From contig NZ_CP045851.1 in NCBI RefSeq assembly GCF_009650215.1, positions 2,879,001 to 2,943,000 on the forward strand: a stretch of DNA of 64,000 nt. Direction: 5' to 3'. Shown in pieces: positions 50,522-59,020 of the stretch. Each line of letters begins with the position of its first letter. The first letter of the stretch is position 1. Position numbers and translations under genes: made by a program. Below the pieces are notes generated by a model. That model saw nothing but the letters and a program-made list of their open reading frames with translations. It searched no databases and was not told where the DNA came from. The DNA comes from Actinomarinicola tropica (GTDB lineage: Bacteria > Actinomycetota > Acidimicrobiia > Acidimicrobiales > SKKL01).

Positions 50522-50773
50522 ATGTGCCGCAACATCACCACGCTCCGCGGACTCGAGCCCGTCGCCACCGCCGAGGAGATCGAGGCCGCCGCCCGCCAGT
50601 ACGTCCGCAAGGTCGGGGGCATCCAGGCCCCGTCGGCGCGCACCGAGGCCGCGATGGAGAAGGCGGTCGCCGCCGTCGCCGCCGCGACCACCGAGCTGCT
50701 CGCCGAGCTCCCACCCCGCAAGCAGCCACCCAAGAACGACCCGCCGTTGCGCCGGTTGGCCGCCCGGGCCTGA
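50522..50773 (+). CDS. DUF2277 family protein
   Basis: This 83-residue protein starts MCRNITTLRGLEPVATAEEI, the hallmark of DUF2277 (Met-Cys-Arg-Asn-Ile), followed by AAARQYVRKVGGIQAPS and a helical C-terminal part ending in a basic proline-rich tail (PPRKQPPKNDPP). The function is unknown; most members are small cytosolic proteins of actinobacteria and proteobacteria in which only the N-terminal half is strongly conserved. It is encoded alone between the broken LLM gene and the molybdoenzyme gene. Confidence 0.85.
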   Translation: MCRNITTLRGLEPVATAEEIEAAARQYVRKVGGIQAPSARTEAAMEKAVAAVAAATTELLAELPPRKQPPKNDPPLRRLAARA

Positions 50774-50787
50774 CCGGTGCCCCGCGT

Positions 50788-50798
50788 GGGATGATCCC
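50788..50798. promoter_or_regulatory. GGGATGATCCC palindrome at the molybdoenzyme start (shared site 2)
   Basis: Identical to the site at 46155-46165, again ending 3 nt before the start codon and containing GATGAT at 6 nt from it. Two such matches suggest one regulator for the Usp and molybdoenzyme genes. Confidence 0.5.
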
Positions 50799-50801
50799 GC
50801 C

Positions 50802-53051
50802 ATGACATCGGCGGCTGATCAGACCACCACCACCCACGACGGCGAGCGGACGGCGCTGCGCACCTGCCCGCTCTGCGAGGCCACCTGCGGCCTCGAGATC
50901 ACCCTCCGGCCCGACGACGCGGGCACCGAGCGCGTGGTGCGCATCCGCGGCGACCGCGAGGACGTGTTCAGCAAGGGCTTCATCTGCCCGAAGGGCACCA
51001 CGCTCGGCCGGCTGCACGACGACCCGGACCGGCTCCGCACGCCGCTCGTGCGCGACGCCAGTGGTCAGCTGGTCGAAGCCACGTGGGGGGACGCCTGGCG
51101 CGAGGTCGACGCTCGCCTCGCCCGCTTCGTCGAGCAGCACGGCCGTGAGGCCCTCGGCATCTACCTCGGCAACCCGAACGCCCACAACCTGGGGTCGATG
51201 CTCTACAACCGCCACCTCGTGCGCGGCCTCGGCACCAGGGCGGTGTTCTCGGCCAGCACCGTCGACCAGCGCCCGAAGGAGGTGTCGTCGGGCCGGATGT
51301 TCGGCGCGGTCTCGATCCCGGTGCCCGACGTCGACCGCACCGACATGCTCGTCGTCCTCGGCGCCAACCCCCTCGCCTCCAACGGCAGCCTCGCGACCGC
51401 GCCCGACTGGCCCGGCCGGCTGCGGTCCCTCGTCGAGCGCGGCGGCGAGCTCGTCGTCATCGACCCGCGCCGCACCGAGACCGCCCGCGAGGCCACCGAG
51501 TGGCTCGCGATCCGCCCGGGCGCCGACGCCCACCTGCTGGCCGCGATCGCCCAGGTGCTGGCGAGCGAGTCGCTCGTCGACCTCGGCCGGCTCGCCGAGC
51601 ACGTCGCCGGCCTCGACGAGGCGCTCGCCGCGGTGGCCGACCTCACCCCCGAGGCCGTCGCACCCGTCACCGGGCTCGATCCCGACGTGGTCCGGAGCCT
51701 CGCCCGGCGCCTCGCCGCGGCCCCGGCCGCCGCCGTCTACGGGCGCATGGGCACCTCGACGCAGGCGTTCGGCACCGTCGCCAGCTGGCTGGTCGACCTC
51801 GTCAACGTGCTCACCGGCAACCTCGACCGACCCGGCGGCGCGATGTTCGCCCGGCCGGCCGCCGGCTCCGCCAACACCAGGGGCGAGCCGGGGCGGGGCC
51901 GGGGCCTCGCCATCCACCGGCGGCACTCGCGGGTGCGCCAGCTGCCCGAGACGCTCGGCGAGCTGCCCGTCGCGGTGCTCGCCGAGGAGATCGACACCCC
52001 CGGGGAGGGCCAGCTGCGGGGGCTCATCACCGTCGCCGGCAACCCGGTGCTCTCCACGCCGAACAGCGAGCGCCTCGACGCCGCCCTCGCCGGGCTCGAC
52101 CTGATGATCGCCGTCGACATCTACCTGAACGAGACGACCCGGCACGCCGACGTCGTCCTGCCGGTGCCCTCCGCTCTCCAGAAGTCGCACTACGACGTCG
52201 CCCTCTACGGCCTCGCCCTGCGCAACGTCGCCAACTGGTCCGAGCCCGTCCTCCCGCTCGACCCGGGGCAGCCCGACGAGTGGGAGGTCCTCGCCAAGCT
52301 CGCGCTCATCGCGCAGGGGGCGGGCGCCGACGCCGACCCCGCCGTGGTCGATGACCTCGCGTGGTCCTCGATGGCCTCGCACGCACCCGACGACGTCGTG
52401 GCGGCGATCGATGCGACCGGGCGCCGCGGCCCGGCGCGACTGCTCGACCTCATGCTCCGCACCGGGCCCTACGGGATCTCGCTCGACGACCTCGTCGCCG
52501 CGCCCCACGGCATCGACCTCGGCGCGCTCGAACCGCGGATCCCCGAGGTCCTCCGCACCCCGTCGGGGCGCATCGAGCTTGCTCCCGAACCGATCCTCGA
52601 GGACCTGGCGCGCCTGCGGGCCACGCTCGACCGGGCGTCCGACCCCGAGCGCATGCTGCTCATCGGGCGCCGCGACCTCCGCAGCAACAACTCCTGGATG
52701 CACAACGTCGAGGTGCTCGTGAAGGGCAAGCCGCGCTGCACGCTGCACGTGCACCCCGAGGACGCCCGCCGCCTCGGCCTCGTCGACGGGGGCGAGGTGG
52801 AGGTCACCAGCGCCGTCGGCAAGGTCACGATCCCCGCCGAGGTCACCGACGACATCCGGCCCGGGGTGGTCAGCGCGCCCCACGGCTGGGGCCACGACCT
52901 CCCCGGCGTGCGGCTCGGCGTGGCCGGTGGGCGGCCCGGCACCAACAGCAACGTCCTCACCGACGACGGCGCCGTCGACGCGGTCACCGGCAACGCGGTG
53001 CTCAACGGCATCCCCGTCGAGCTGGCGCCGGCGGGAGCGCCGGCCGTCTAG
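50802..53051 (+). CDS. Molybdopterin oxidoreductase (formate dehydrogenase/nitrate reductase superfamily)
   Basis: This 749-residue protein has an N-terminal [4Fe-4S] site with C22, C25, C29 and C62 (CPLCEATC, then FICPKG), and molybdopterin domains: GIYLGNPNAHNLGSM, VVLGANPLASNGSL, VVIDPRRTETA, and the C-terminal dinucleotide-binding domain (INSNS-like segment near NVLTDDG). There is no twin-arginine signal, so it is cytosolic. It resembles the mycobacterial BisC/FdhF-like enzymes of unknown substrate. The ATG at 50802 has the shared palindrome just upstream. The stop shares CTAG with the convergent VOC gene. Confidence 0.88.
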   Translation: MTSAADQTTTTHDGERTALRTCPLCEATCGLEITLRPDDAGTERVVRIRGDREDVFSKGFICPKGTTLGRLHDDPDRLRTPLVRDASGQLVEATWGDAWREVDARLARFVEQHGREALGIYLGNPNAHNLGSMLYNRHLVRGLGTRAVFSASTVDQRPKEVSSGRMFGAVSIPVPDVDRTDMLVVLGANPLASNGSLATAPDWPGRLRSLVERGGELVVIDPRRTETAREATEWLAIRPGADAHLLAAIAQVLASESLVDLGRLAEHVAGLDEALAAVADLTPEAVAPVTGLDPDVVRSLARRLAAAPAAAVYGRMGTSTQAFGTVASWLVDLVNVLTGNLDRPGGAMFARPAAGSANTRGEPGRGRGLAIHRRHSRVRQLPETLGELPVAVLAEEIDTPGEGQLRGLITVAGNPVLSTPNSERLDAALAGLDLMIAVDIYLNETTRHADVVLPVPSALQKSHYDVALYGLALRNVANWSEPVLPLDPGQPDEWEVLAKLALIAQGAGADADPAVVDDLAWSSMASHAPDDVVAAIDATGRRGPARLLDLMLRTGPYGISLDDLVAAPHGIDLGALEPRIPEVLRTPSGRIELAPEPILEDLARLRATLDRASDPERMLLIGRRDLRSNNSWMHNVEVLVKGKPRCTLHVHPEDARRLGLVDGGEVEVTSAVGKVTIPAEVTDDIRPGVVSAPHGWGHDLPGVRLGVAGGRPGTNSNVLTDDGAVDAVTGNAVLNGIPVELAPAGAPAV

Positions 53052-53644
53052 TCGGTGGCGGGGGGCTTGTAGAGGTCCTTGGTGACCTCGTCGACGAGCT
53101 GGGTCCGCGGCGTCGTCCGCACCCGGCCGTCGGCGATCAGCTCCTGCACCGCCGGGACCGGGTCCGGGTCGGAGAAGAAGCGCTGGTCGGCGTGGTCCGC
53201 CGGCCGCCCCGTGGCGTCGTCGGTCCACCACGACGCCTCGAGCGCGATGCCGTTCGGGTCGGTGAAGTAGATCGAGCGCATGATCCCGTGGTCGACGACG
53301 TCGGTGACCTCGCAGTCGAACGACTTCAGACGGTCGCGGAGCCGCAGCAGCGCCTCCTCGTCGGCCAGGCCGAGCGACAGGTGGTCGAACTGCGCGGCGC
53401 GCTCGTAGGGCACGCCGGCGGGCTTGGCGTAGGTCTCGATCGGCTGGTCGCGGTACTCGAAGAACGCGACGCTCATGCCCGGCGCCACCTCGAAGAAGTA
53501 GTGGCGGAACGCGTCGGTGGCGATCGTGGTGACGAGCCGGGCGTCGAGGACGCCGTGCCAGAAGCGCACCGTGGCGTCCATGTCGTCGGTGACGAGGGCC
53601 AGGTGGTGCACGCCACGCCAGAAGACGGGAGCGGGAGATGTCAT
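53048..53644 (-). CDS. VOC-family (glyoxalase/dioxygenase fold) protein
   Basis: The protein has 198 residues and a vicinal-oxygen-chelate fold. The possible metal ligands are the histidine in GVHHLALVTDD (about 13), a histidine in QFDHLSLGLAD (about 87) and the glutamate in GIALEASWW (about 137). The family includes glyoxalase I, extradiol dioxygenases and fosfomycin resistance proteins; none can be singled out. The last 50 residues are an extra tail with no motif. TAGCCT lies 6 nt before the ATG on the minus strand. Confidence 0.85.
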   Translation of the reverse strand: MTSPAPVFWRGVHHLALVTDDMDATVRFWHGVLDARLVTTIATDAFRHYFFEVAPGMSVAFFEYRDQPIETYAKPAGVPYERAAQFDHLSLGLADEEALLRLRDRLKSFDCEVTDVVDHGIMRSIYFTDPNGIALEASWWTDDATGRPADHADQRFFSDPDPVPAVQELIADGRVRTTPRTQLVDEVTKDLYKPPATD

Positions 53645-53650
53645 GCGCCC

Positions 53651-53656
53651 AGGCTA
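53651..53656 (-). promoter_or_regulatory. Predicted leaderless -10 (TAGCCT) of the VOC gene
   Basis: TAGCCT on the minus strand ends 6 nt before the ATG at 53644. Confidence 0.55.
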
Positions 53657-53684
53657 CGGGGGCGGGGCCCCGACGACGTGCGGT

Positions 53685-55709
53685 TCAGGACCGTGGGGCG
53701 ACGGCCTCGGCCAGGTGCGCGGGCATCGGCGCGTACTCGTGGTGGCGTGCGGTGAAGCGGCCACGGGCGCCCGTCAGCGAGCGCAGGTCGACGGCGTAGC
53801 GGACCACCTCCGCCGTGGGGACGAGCGCCGTGACGGCGACCTCGCCACCGCCGAGCGGCTCGGTGCCGCTCACCCGCCCGCGCCGGGAGGAGAGGTCGCC
53901 CATCACGTCGCCCTGCAGCTCGGTGGGGACAGTGACGACCAGCTCGGACACCGGTTCGAGCAGCACCGGCGACGCGGCCTCCATCGCCTCTCGGAACGCC
54001 AGGCGACCCGCGGCACGGAAGCTCATCTCGGACGAGTCGACGGAGTGGGCCTTGCCGTCGACGCACCGGACCCGGACGTCGACGACGGGGTAGCCCCTCA
54101 GGACGCCGCCCTCGTCCATCGTGTCCCGCACCCCGCGCTCGACCGCGGGGATGAACTGGCGGGGGATGGCGCCGCCGACCACCTCGTCGACGAACTCGAA
54201 GCCGGCGCCACGCTCGCACGGCTCGACGACGAGCGAGGCCACGCCGAACTGGCCGTGACCCCCGGACTGCTTCTTGTAGCGGCCCTCCGCCGACGCCGAC
54301 GTCGTGATCGTCTCGCGGTACGCGACCTTCACGGGTTCGACGTCGACCCGCACCCCGAACTTGCGCTCCAGGCGCTCGAGGCTGACGTTGAGGTGGGTCT
54401 CCCCCGTGCCCCGCAGGAGGGTCTGGTGGGTCTCGTCGTCGTGGTCCAGCCGCAACGTCGGGTCCTCGTCGGCCAGGCGGTGGATCGCGGTGGCCAGCTT
54501 GTCCTCGTCGGCCTGCGTGCGGGCGACGACGGCGACGGTGTGCACCGGCTCGGGCCACGCGATCGGGGCGACGTCGACGTCCGTGCCGGGCACCGACAGC
54601 ACGTCGCCGGTGCGGGTGTCCGCCAGCTTGGCGACCCCGCCGATGTCGCCGGCCACCAGCTCGGCGACCGGGGTCTGCTGGTCCCCCCGCAGGCGGAAGA
54701 GGCCGTGGATCCGCTCGTCGCCGCCGCTGCGGGCGTTGCGCAGGTGGTCGTCGTTGCGCACCGTCCCCGACAGGACCTTGAAGATCGAGACCTGACCCAC
54801 GTAGGGGTCGGCGACCGTCTTGAAGACGAACGCGATCGTCGGGCCGGAGGGGTCGACGGTGATGCCGTCGACCGCCCGGTCGGTCGGCGGCGGCCCGATC
54901 TCGCAGAGGTAGTCGCACAGCCGGTCGATGCCGACGCCCGTCGTGGCCGACCCCTCGAGCACCGGGAAGGCGGTCCGCTCCACGATCTCGTGTTCGAGGG
55001 TGCGTTCGAGCTCGTCGAGCGCGGGCTCGTCGCCGTCGAGGAACCGCTCGAGCATCGTGTCGTCCCCGACGACGATCGACTCGACGACCTCGTCGTGCAC
55101 CTGGTGCTCGCGCTCGGCCAGGTCGGCGGGGACCTCCGCCTCGGAGCCCTTGCCCTGGTCGTACAGGTAGGCCTTCTCGGTGAGGACGTCGGCGACGCCG
55201 CTGAACCCCGCCTCGGCGCCGATCGGCAGCTCGAGGGGCTCGATGCCCTCACCGAACCGCTCCTTCAGCTGATCGAGCGTGCGGTCGAACGACGCCCGCT
55301 CGCGGTCGAGCTTGTTGACGAAGACGAGGACGGGGACGTCCGCCTCGGCGCACAGGCGCCACGCGCTCTCGGTGCCGACCTGCACGCCGTCGACCCCGCT
55401 GACGACCAGGACGGCGAGGTCGGCCACACGCAGCGCGGCACGCACCTCGCCCTCGAGGTCGGGGTCGCCCGGCGTGTCGACGAGGTTGAGCAGGTGGCCC
55501 TTCCACTCGACCGGGACGACGGAGAGCGCGAGCGACAGCCCGTGGGCCTTCTCCTCGGGGTCGGTGTCGGCGACGGTGGTGCCGTCCTCGACCCGACCGA
55601 GGCGACCGATCGCCCCGGCGGCGAGCAGCGCGGCCTCGGTGAGCGAGGTCGTCCCGGCACCGCTGTGACCCACCAGGGCGACGTTGCGGATCCGTTCGGT
55701 GGTGGCCAT
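53685..55709 (-). CDS. Elongation factor G-like GTPase (EF-G2 type) with altered P-loop
   Basis: This 674-residue protein has all EF-G domains: GTPase (1-270), domain II, domain III, domain IV (around QSGGHGQFGVASL) and domain V. The switch region DTPGDPDLEGE and the base-specific NKLD motif are intact, but the P-loop reads GHSGAGTTS (14-22): Thr20 stands where the essential lysine is expected (GxxxxGK). EF-G2 proteins of actinobacteria (M. tuberculosis FusA2) have no settled role and lack strong ribosomal GTPase activity. The codon is ACG; AAG would restore lysine. GAGGGGAG lies before the ATG. Confidence 0.88.
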   Translation of the reverse strand: MATTERIRNVALVGHSGAGTTSLTEAALLAAGAIGRLGRVEDGTTVADTDPEEKAHGLSLALSVVPVEWKGHLLNLVDTPGDPDLEGEVRAALRVADLAVLVVSGVDGVQVGTESAWRLCAEADVPVLVFVNKLDRERASFDRTLDQLKERFGEGIEPLELPIGAEAGFSGVADVLTEKAYLYDQGKGSEAEVPADLAEREHQVHDEVVESIVVGDDTMLERFLDGDEPALDELERTLEHEIVERTAFPVLEGSATTGVGIDRLCDYLCEIGPPPTDRAVDGITVDPSGPTIAFVFKTVADPYVGQVSIFKVLSGTVRNDDHLRNARSGGDERIHGLFRLRGDQQTPVAELVAGDIGGVAKLADTRTGDVLSVPGTDVDVAPIAWPEPVHTVAVVARTQADEDKLATAIHRLADEDPTLRLDHDDETHQTLLRGTGETHLNVSLERLERKFGVRVDVEPVKVAYRETITTSASAEGRYKKQSGGHGQFGVASLVVEPCERGAGFEFVDEVVGGAIPRQFIPAVERGVRDTMDEGGVLRGYPVVDVRVRCVDGKAHSVDSSEMSFRAAGRLAFREAMEAASPVLLEPVSELVVTVPTELQGDVMGDLSSRRGRVSGTEPLGGGEVAVTALVPTAEVVRYAVDLRSLTGARGRFTARHHEYAPMPAHLAEAVAPRS

Positions 55710-55758
55710 CGTCTCCCCTCGGGTCGGTGTCCCGTGGGCGGAACGTATCCCAGGCGGC

Positions 55759-57414
55759 TCAGTGCGCGTCGGGGCGCGTGCGGGAGCGGTAGCGACGCAC
55801 CAGCGCAGCGGTCGACGGGTCGTGCGCCGCGTCGGGATCGACGGTGCTCGCGGGGTCGAGCTCGGGGCCGATCCGGGTGGCGAGCGCCTTGCCCAGCTCG
55901 ACGCCCCACTGGTCGAACGCGTTGATGCCCCAGACGACCGACTGGGTGAGGACCTTGTGCTCGTAGAGCGCGATGAGCGAGCCCAGCGTGCGGGGGTCGA
56001 GCCGGTCGCAGAGGAGCGTGGTCGTCGGGCGGTTGCCCTCGAACACCTTGTGGGGCACGAGCGCCTCGGGCACGCCTTCGGCCCGCACCGCGGCGGCGGT
56101 GCGACCTGCCGCGAGCGCCTCGGTCTGCGCGAGCAGGTTGGCGACGAGCAGGTCGTGGTGGTGACCGAGCGGGTGGTTCGGCTCGACGACGCCGATGAAG
56201 TCGGCGGGGACGAGCACCGTGCCCTGGTGGAGGAGCTGGAAGAACGCGTGCTGGCCGTTGGTGCCCGGCTCGCCCCACACCACCGGCCCCGTCGACCAGC
56301 CGACCCGCTGCCCGTCGAGGGTGACCGACTTGCCGTTGCTCTCCATCTCCAGCTGCTGCAGGTACGCGGGGAAGCGGGACAGCTCCTGCGCGTACGGCAG
56401 CACGGCATGGCTCGAGGCGCCGAAGAGGTTGACGTACCAGACCCCGAGGAGGCCCATGAGGACGGGGAGGTTGCGCTCGAACGGCGCGTCCCGCAGGTGC
56501 TCGTCGACGGCCCGGAACCCGGCGAGCAGCTCGTCGAAGCCGTCGGGGCCGATGGCGAGCATCACCGAGAGGCCGATCGCGGACCCGACCGAGTAGCGGC
56601 CGCCCACCCAGTCCCAGAAGCCGAACATGTTGGCGGGCTCGATGCCGAACTCGACCACCTCCGCCTCGTTGGTGGACAGGGCGAGGAAGTGCCGGGCCAC
56701 CGCGTCCTCGCCCAGCGCGTCGACGAGCCAGCGCCGCGCGGTGCGGGCGTTGGTGAGCGTCTCGACGGTCGTGAAGGTCTTCGACGCCACGATGAAGAGG
56801 GTGGTGGCCGGGTCGAGGTCGCGCAGCGCCCAGTCGATGTCGGCGCCGTCCACGTTCGAGACGAAGCGGTGGATGCGATCGGGATCGGTGCGGGTGCGCA
56901 GCGCCTCGACGACCATCGCCGGGCCGAGGTCGGATCCGCCGATGCCGATGTTGACGATCGCCCGGATCGGCTGGCCGGTGGCGCCGCGCCACTCGCCGTC
57001 GCGGATGCGCCGGGCCGCGTCGCGCATCCGGTCGAGCACCTCGTGGACGTCGGCGACCACGTCGCGCCCGTCGACCCGGATCACCTCGCCACGCGGCGCA
57101 CGCAGCGCCACGTGCAGCACCGAGCGTCCCTCGGTGGTGTTGATGGCGTCGCCCCGGAACATGGCGTCGATGCGCTCGCGCAGACCGGCGCGCTCGGCGA
57201 CCTCGGCGAGCAGCCTCAGCGTGTCGGGCGTCGCGCGGTGCTTCGAGAGGTCGGCGTGGATGCCCGGGAGGTCGAGCGTCATGGCCTCGAGCCGGCCCGG
57301 CTCCACCAGCAGGTCACGGAGGTGGCGGGGCGCCACCTCGGCGTGGTGGGCGCGCAGCGCCTCCCACTCCGGGCTCGTGCCGATCGGTGACCTGGGCTCG
57401 GTGGCGTCGGGCAT
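55759..57414 (-). CDS. pgi: Glucose-6-phosphate isomerase
   Basis: This 551-residue enzyme interconverts glucose 6-phosphate and fructose 6-phosphate. Signatures include [16 protein letters not shown] (about 150-165), [14 protein letters not shown], the catalytic Glu region [22 protein letters not shown] (in two parts, about 355-378), and [13 protein letters not shown] with the active-site lysine near 510. The length fits the long bacterial form. TAGGCT lies 7 nt before the ATG on the minus strand. It is followed 49 bp on by the EF-G-like gene. The trehalose/GH13 genes are 20 kb away. Confidence 0.95.
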   Translation of the reverse strand: MPDATEPRSPIGTSPEWEALRAHHAEVAPRHLRDLLVEPGRLEAMTLDLPGIHADLSKHRATPDTLRLLAEVAERAGLRERIDAMFRGDAINTTEGRSVLHVALRAPRGEVIRVDGRDVVADVHEVLDRMRDAARRIRDGEWRGATGQPIRAIVNIGIGGSDLGPAMVVEALRTRTDPDRIHRFVSNVDGADIDWALRDLDPATTLFIVASKTFTTVETLTNARTARRWLVDALGEDAVARHFLALSTNEAEVVEFGIEPANMFGFWDWVGGRYSVGSAIGLSVMLAIGPDGFDELLAGFRAVDEHLRDAPFERNLPVLMGLLGVWYVNLFGASSHAVLPYAQELSRFPAYLQQLEMESNGKSVTLDGQRVGWSTGPVVWGEPGTNGQHAFFQLLHQGTVLVPADFIGVVEPNHPLGHHHDLLVANLLAQTEALAAGRTAAAVRAEGVPEALVPHKVFEGNRPTTTLLCDRLDPRTLGSLIALYEHKVLTQSVVWGINAFDQWGVELGKALATRIGPELDPASTVDPDAAHDPSTAALVRRYRSRTRPDAH

Positions 57415-57421
57415 GGCGACG

Positions 57422-57427
57422 AGCCTA
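57422..57427 (-). promoter_or_regulatory. Predicted leaderless -10 (TAGGCT) of pgi
   Basis: TAGGCT on the minus strand ends 7 nt before the ATG at 57414. Confidence 0.5.
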
Positions 57428-57473
57428 TGGGCGAGGATGGACGCCCGGAGGACGCGTCGGAACGAGGTCGCAG

Positions 57474-57848
57474 GTGCCCGTGCAGGTCAGCCCGGAGCGG
57501 TTCGACGAGATCGTCGGTGAGGCGCTCGACCTCATCCCCGAGGAGCTCGCGGCCCGCATGGAGAACGTCGCGGTGCTCACCGCCGACGCACCGTCCCCGA
57601 CCCAACGCCGCGGTCGGACGGGGCGGTCGCTGCTCGGCCTCTACGAGGGAGTGAACCTCACCCGGCGCTCGCCGGTGCGGTACTCGGCGGTCATGCCCGA
57701 CCGCATCACGATCTTCCGGCTCTCCCACTGCCGGATCGTGCGCGACGAGGACGAGCTGCGGCGGCGGGTGGCCCGCACGGTCGCCCACGAGATCGCCCAC
57801 CACTTCGGGATCTCCGACGACCGCCTCCGCGAGCTCGGCGCCTACTGA
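57474..57848 (+). CDS. Small zincin-like metallopeptidase
   Basis: The protein has 124 residues and belongs to the zincin_1 (PF06262) family. The zinc motif HEIAHH (H105, E106, H109) is followed by [15 protein letters not shown] at the end, the family's usual finish, where Asp may be the third ligand. [17 protein letters not shown] and [14 protein letters not shown] precede it. Most members are cytosolic and of unknown substrate. I placed the start at GTG 57474; another GTG follows at 57480. It is divergent from pgi and precedes the SDR gene. Confidence 0.85.
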   Translation: MPVQVSPERFDEIVGEALDLIPEELAARMENVAVLTADAPSPTQRRGRTGRSLLGLYEGVNLTRRSPVRYSAVMPDRITIFRLSHCRIVRDEDELRRRVARTVAHEIAHHFGISDDRLRELGAY

Positions 57849-57869
57849 GTGTGCCCACCGGCACGCGCC

Positions 57870-57875
57870 TAGGGT
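57870..57875 (+). promoter_or_regulatory. Predicted leaderless -10 (TAGGGT) of the SDR operon
   Basis: TAGGGT ends 7 nt before the ATG at 57883. Confidence 0.55.
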
Positions 57876-57882
57876 GCGGGCC

Positions 57883-58626
57883 ATGGACCTCGGGATCGAC
57901 GGCCGGCGTGCCGCGGTGGCCGCCAGCTCGGCCGGCCTCGGGCTCGGCGTGGCGCGTGCACTCGTGGCTGCCGGCGTGCACGTCGCCATCTGCGGTCGCC
58001 ACCGCGACCGGGTCGAGTCCGCCGCCGACGACCTGGGCGAGCTCGCCACCCCGCTCGTCGCCGACGTGTCCACCCCCGAGGGCGCCGAGGCGTTCGTCGC
58101 CGCGGCCCGCGACGCGCTCGGCGGCATCGACGTCCTCGTGCCGAACGCCGGCGGCCCACCCGCCGGCACGTTCGAGTCGACCCCCCTCAACGCCTACGAG
58201 CCTGCGCTCCAGCTCAACCTCATGTCGGTCGTGGCCATGTGCCACGCCGCGGTGCCCGACATGCGGGCCCGCGGCTGGGGCCGCATCGTCGCCATCACGT
58301 CGTCGACGGTCCGCCAGCCCGCCCCCAGCCTCATCCTCTCCAACACCGCCCGTGCCGGCGCCACCGCGTTCCTGAAGACGCTCGCCGGCGAGGTGGCGGC
58401 CGACGGCATCACCGTCAACAGCGTCCAGCCCGGTCTCCACGCCACCGACCGGATGCGCCAGCTCGGCGTGGACGCCACCACCCGCCCGCCCGACGTCCCC
58501 GTCGGGTTCGTCGGCGACCCCGACGACTTCGGTGCGGTGTGCGCGTTCCTGTGCTCGCAGCAGGCGCGCTTCGTCACCGGCGCGGCGATCCCCGTCGACG
58601 GGGGCAGCTACAGGGGGCTCCAGTGA
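57883..58626 (+). CDS. Atypical short-chain dehydrogenase/reductase
   Basis: The protein has 247 residues and the SDR fold, but both signatures are off-pattern. The cofactor loop reads AASSAGLGLG instead of TGxxxGIG, and the active-site YxxxK is replaced: in LSNTARAGATAFLKTLAGEV, aligned with the usual YSASKAA, Ser153 is at the Tyr position and Arg157 at the Lys position. NAGGPPAG, ITSSTVRQP and the C-terminal VDGG remain. This is the BKR-like subgroup known to deviate from the catalytic tetrad; activity is uncertain. The stop overlaps the Dabb gene start (GTGA). Confidence 0.85.
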   Translation: MDLGIDGRRAAVAASSAGLGLGVARALVAAGVHVAICGRHRDRVESAADDLGELATPLVADVSTPEGAEAFVAAARDALGGIDVLVPNAGGPPAGTFESTPLNAYEPALQLNLMSVVAMCHAAVPDMRARGWGRIVAITSSTVRQPAPSLILSNTARAGATAFLKTLAGEVAADGITVNSVQPGLHATDRMRQLGVDATTRPPDVPVGFVGDPDDFGAVCAFLCSQQARFVTGAAIPVDGGSYRGLQ

Positions 58627-58916
58627 TCCGCCACTGCGTCCTGCTGCGCATCGCCGAGGGCACCGACCCCGAGGTCGTCGAGCGGATCGTCGAGGCCCTG
58701 CGCACCCTCCCGGCTCGCATCCCCTCGATCCGGACCTACGAGGTCGGCGTCGACCTCGGCTGGCGTGACGGCAACGCCGAGATCGGCATCGTCGCCGGCT
58801 TCGACGACCAGGAGGGCTGGCGCGCCTACGTCGACCACCCCGACCACGTCGCGGTGATCGAGCAGCACATCGCCCCCGTCGTGACGTCGCGCCAGGCCGT
58901 CCAGTTCCAGGTCTGA
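58623..58916 (+). CDS. Dabb-family (dimeric alpha/beta barrel) protein
   Basis: This 97-residue protein has the stress-responsive Dabb fold: IRHCVLLRIAEGTDPEVVE at the start, then SIRTYEVGVDLGW and DQEGWRAYVDHPDHVAVIEQHI, and VVTSRQAVQFQV at the end. Dabb proteins work as dimers, sometimes as monooxygenases or cyclases, often with unknown function. GTG 58623 overlaps the SDR stop by 4 bp, so the two are coupled and may act on the same compound. Confidence 0.85.
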   Translation: MIRHCVLLRIAEGTDPEVVERIVEALRTLPARIPSIRTYEVGVDLGWRDGNAEIGIVAGFDDQEGWRAYVDHPDHVAVIEQHIAPVVTSRQAVQFQV

Positions 58917-59020
58917 GGGCACGTGGGCGGGAAGGGTCGAAGGTCCCGCTCGGTGGCCGACGAGGTCCCTGGAGATGTCGCCACGACGGGCGCATCCTTC
59001 ACGCAGCGAGGAGGTGCGGC

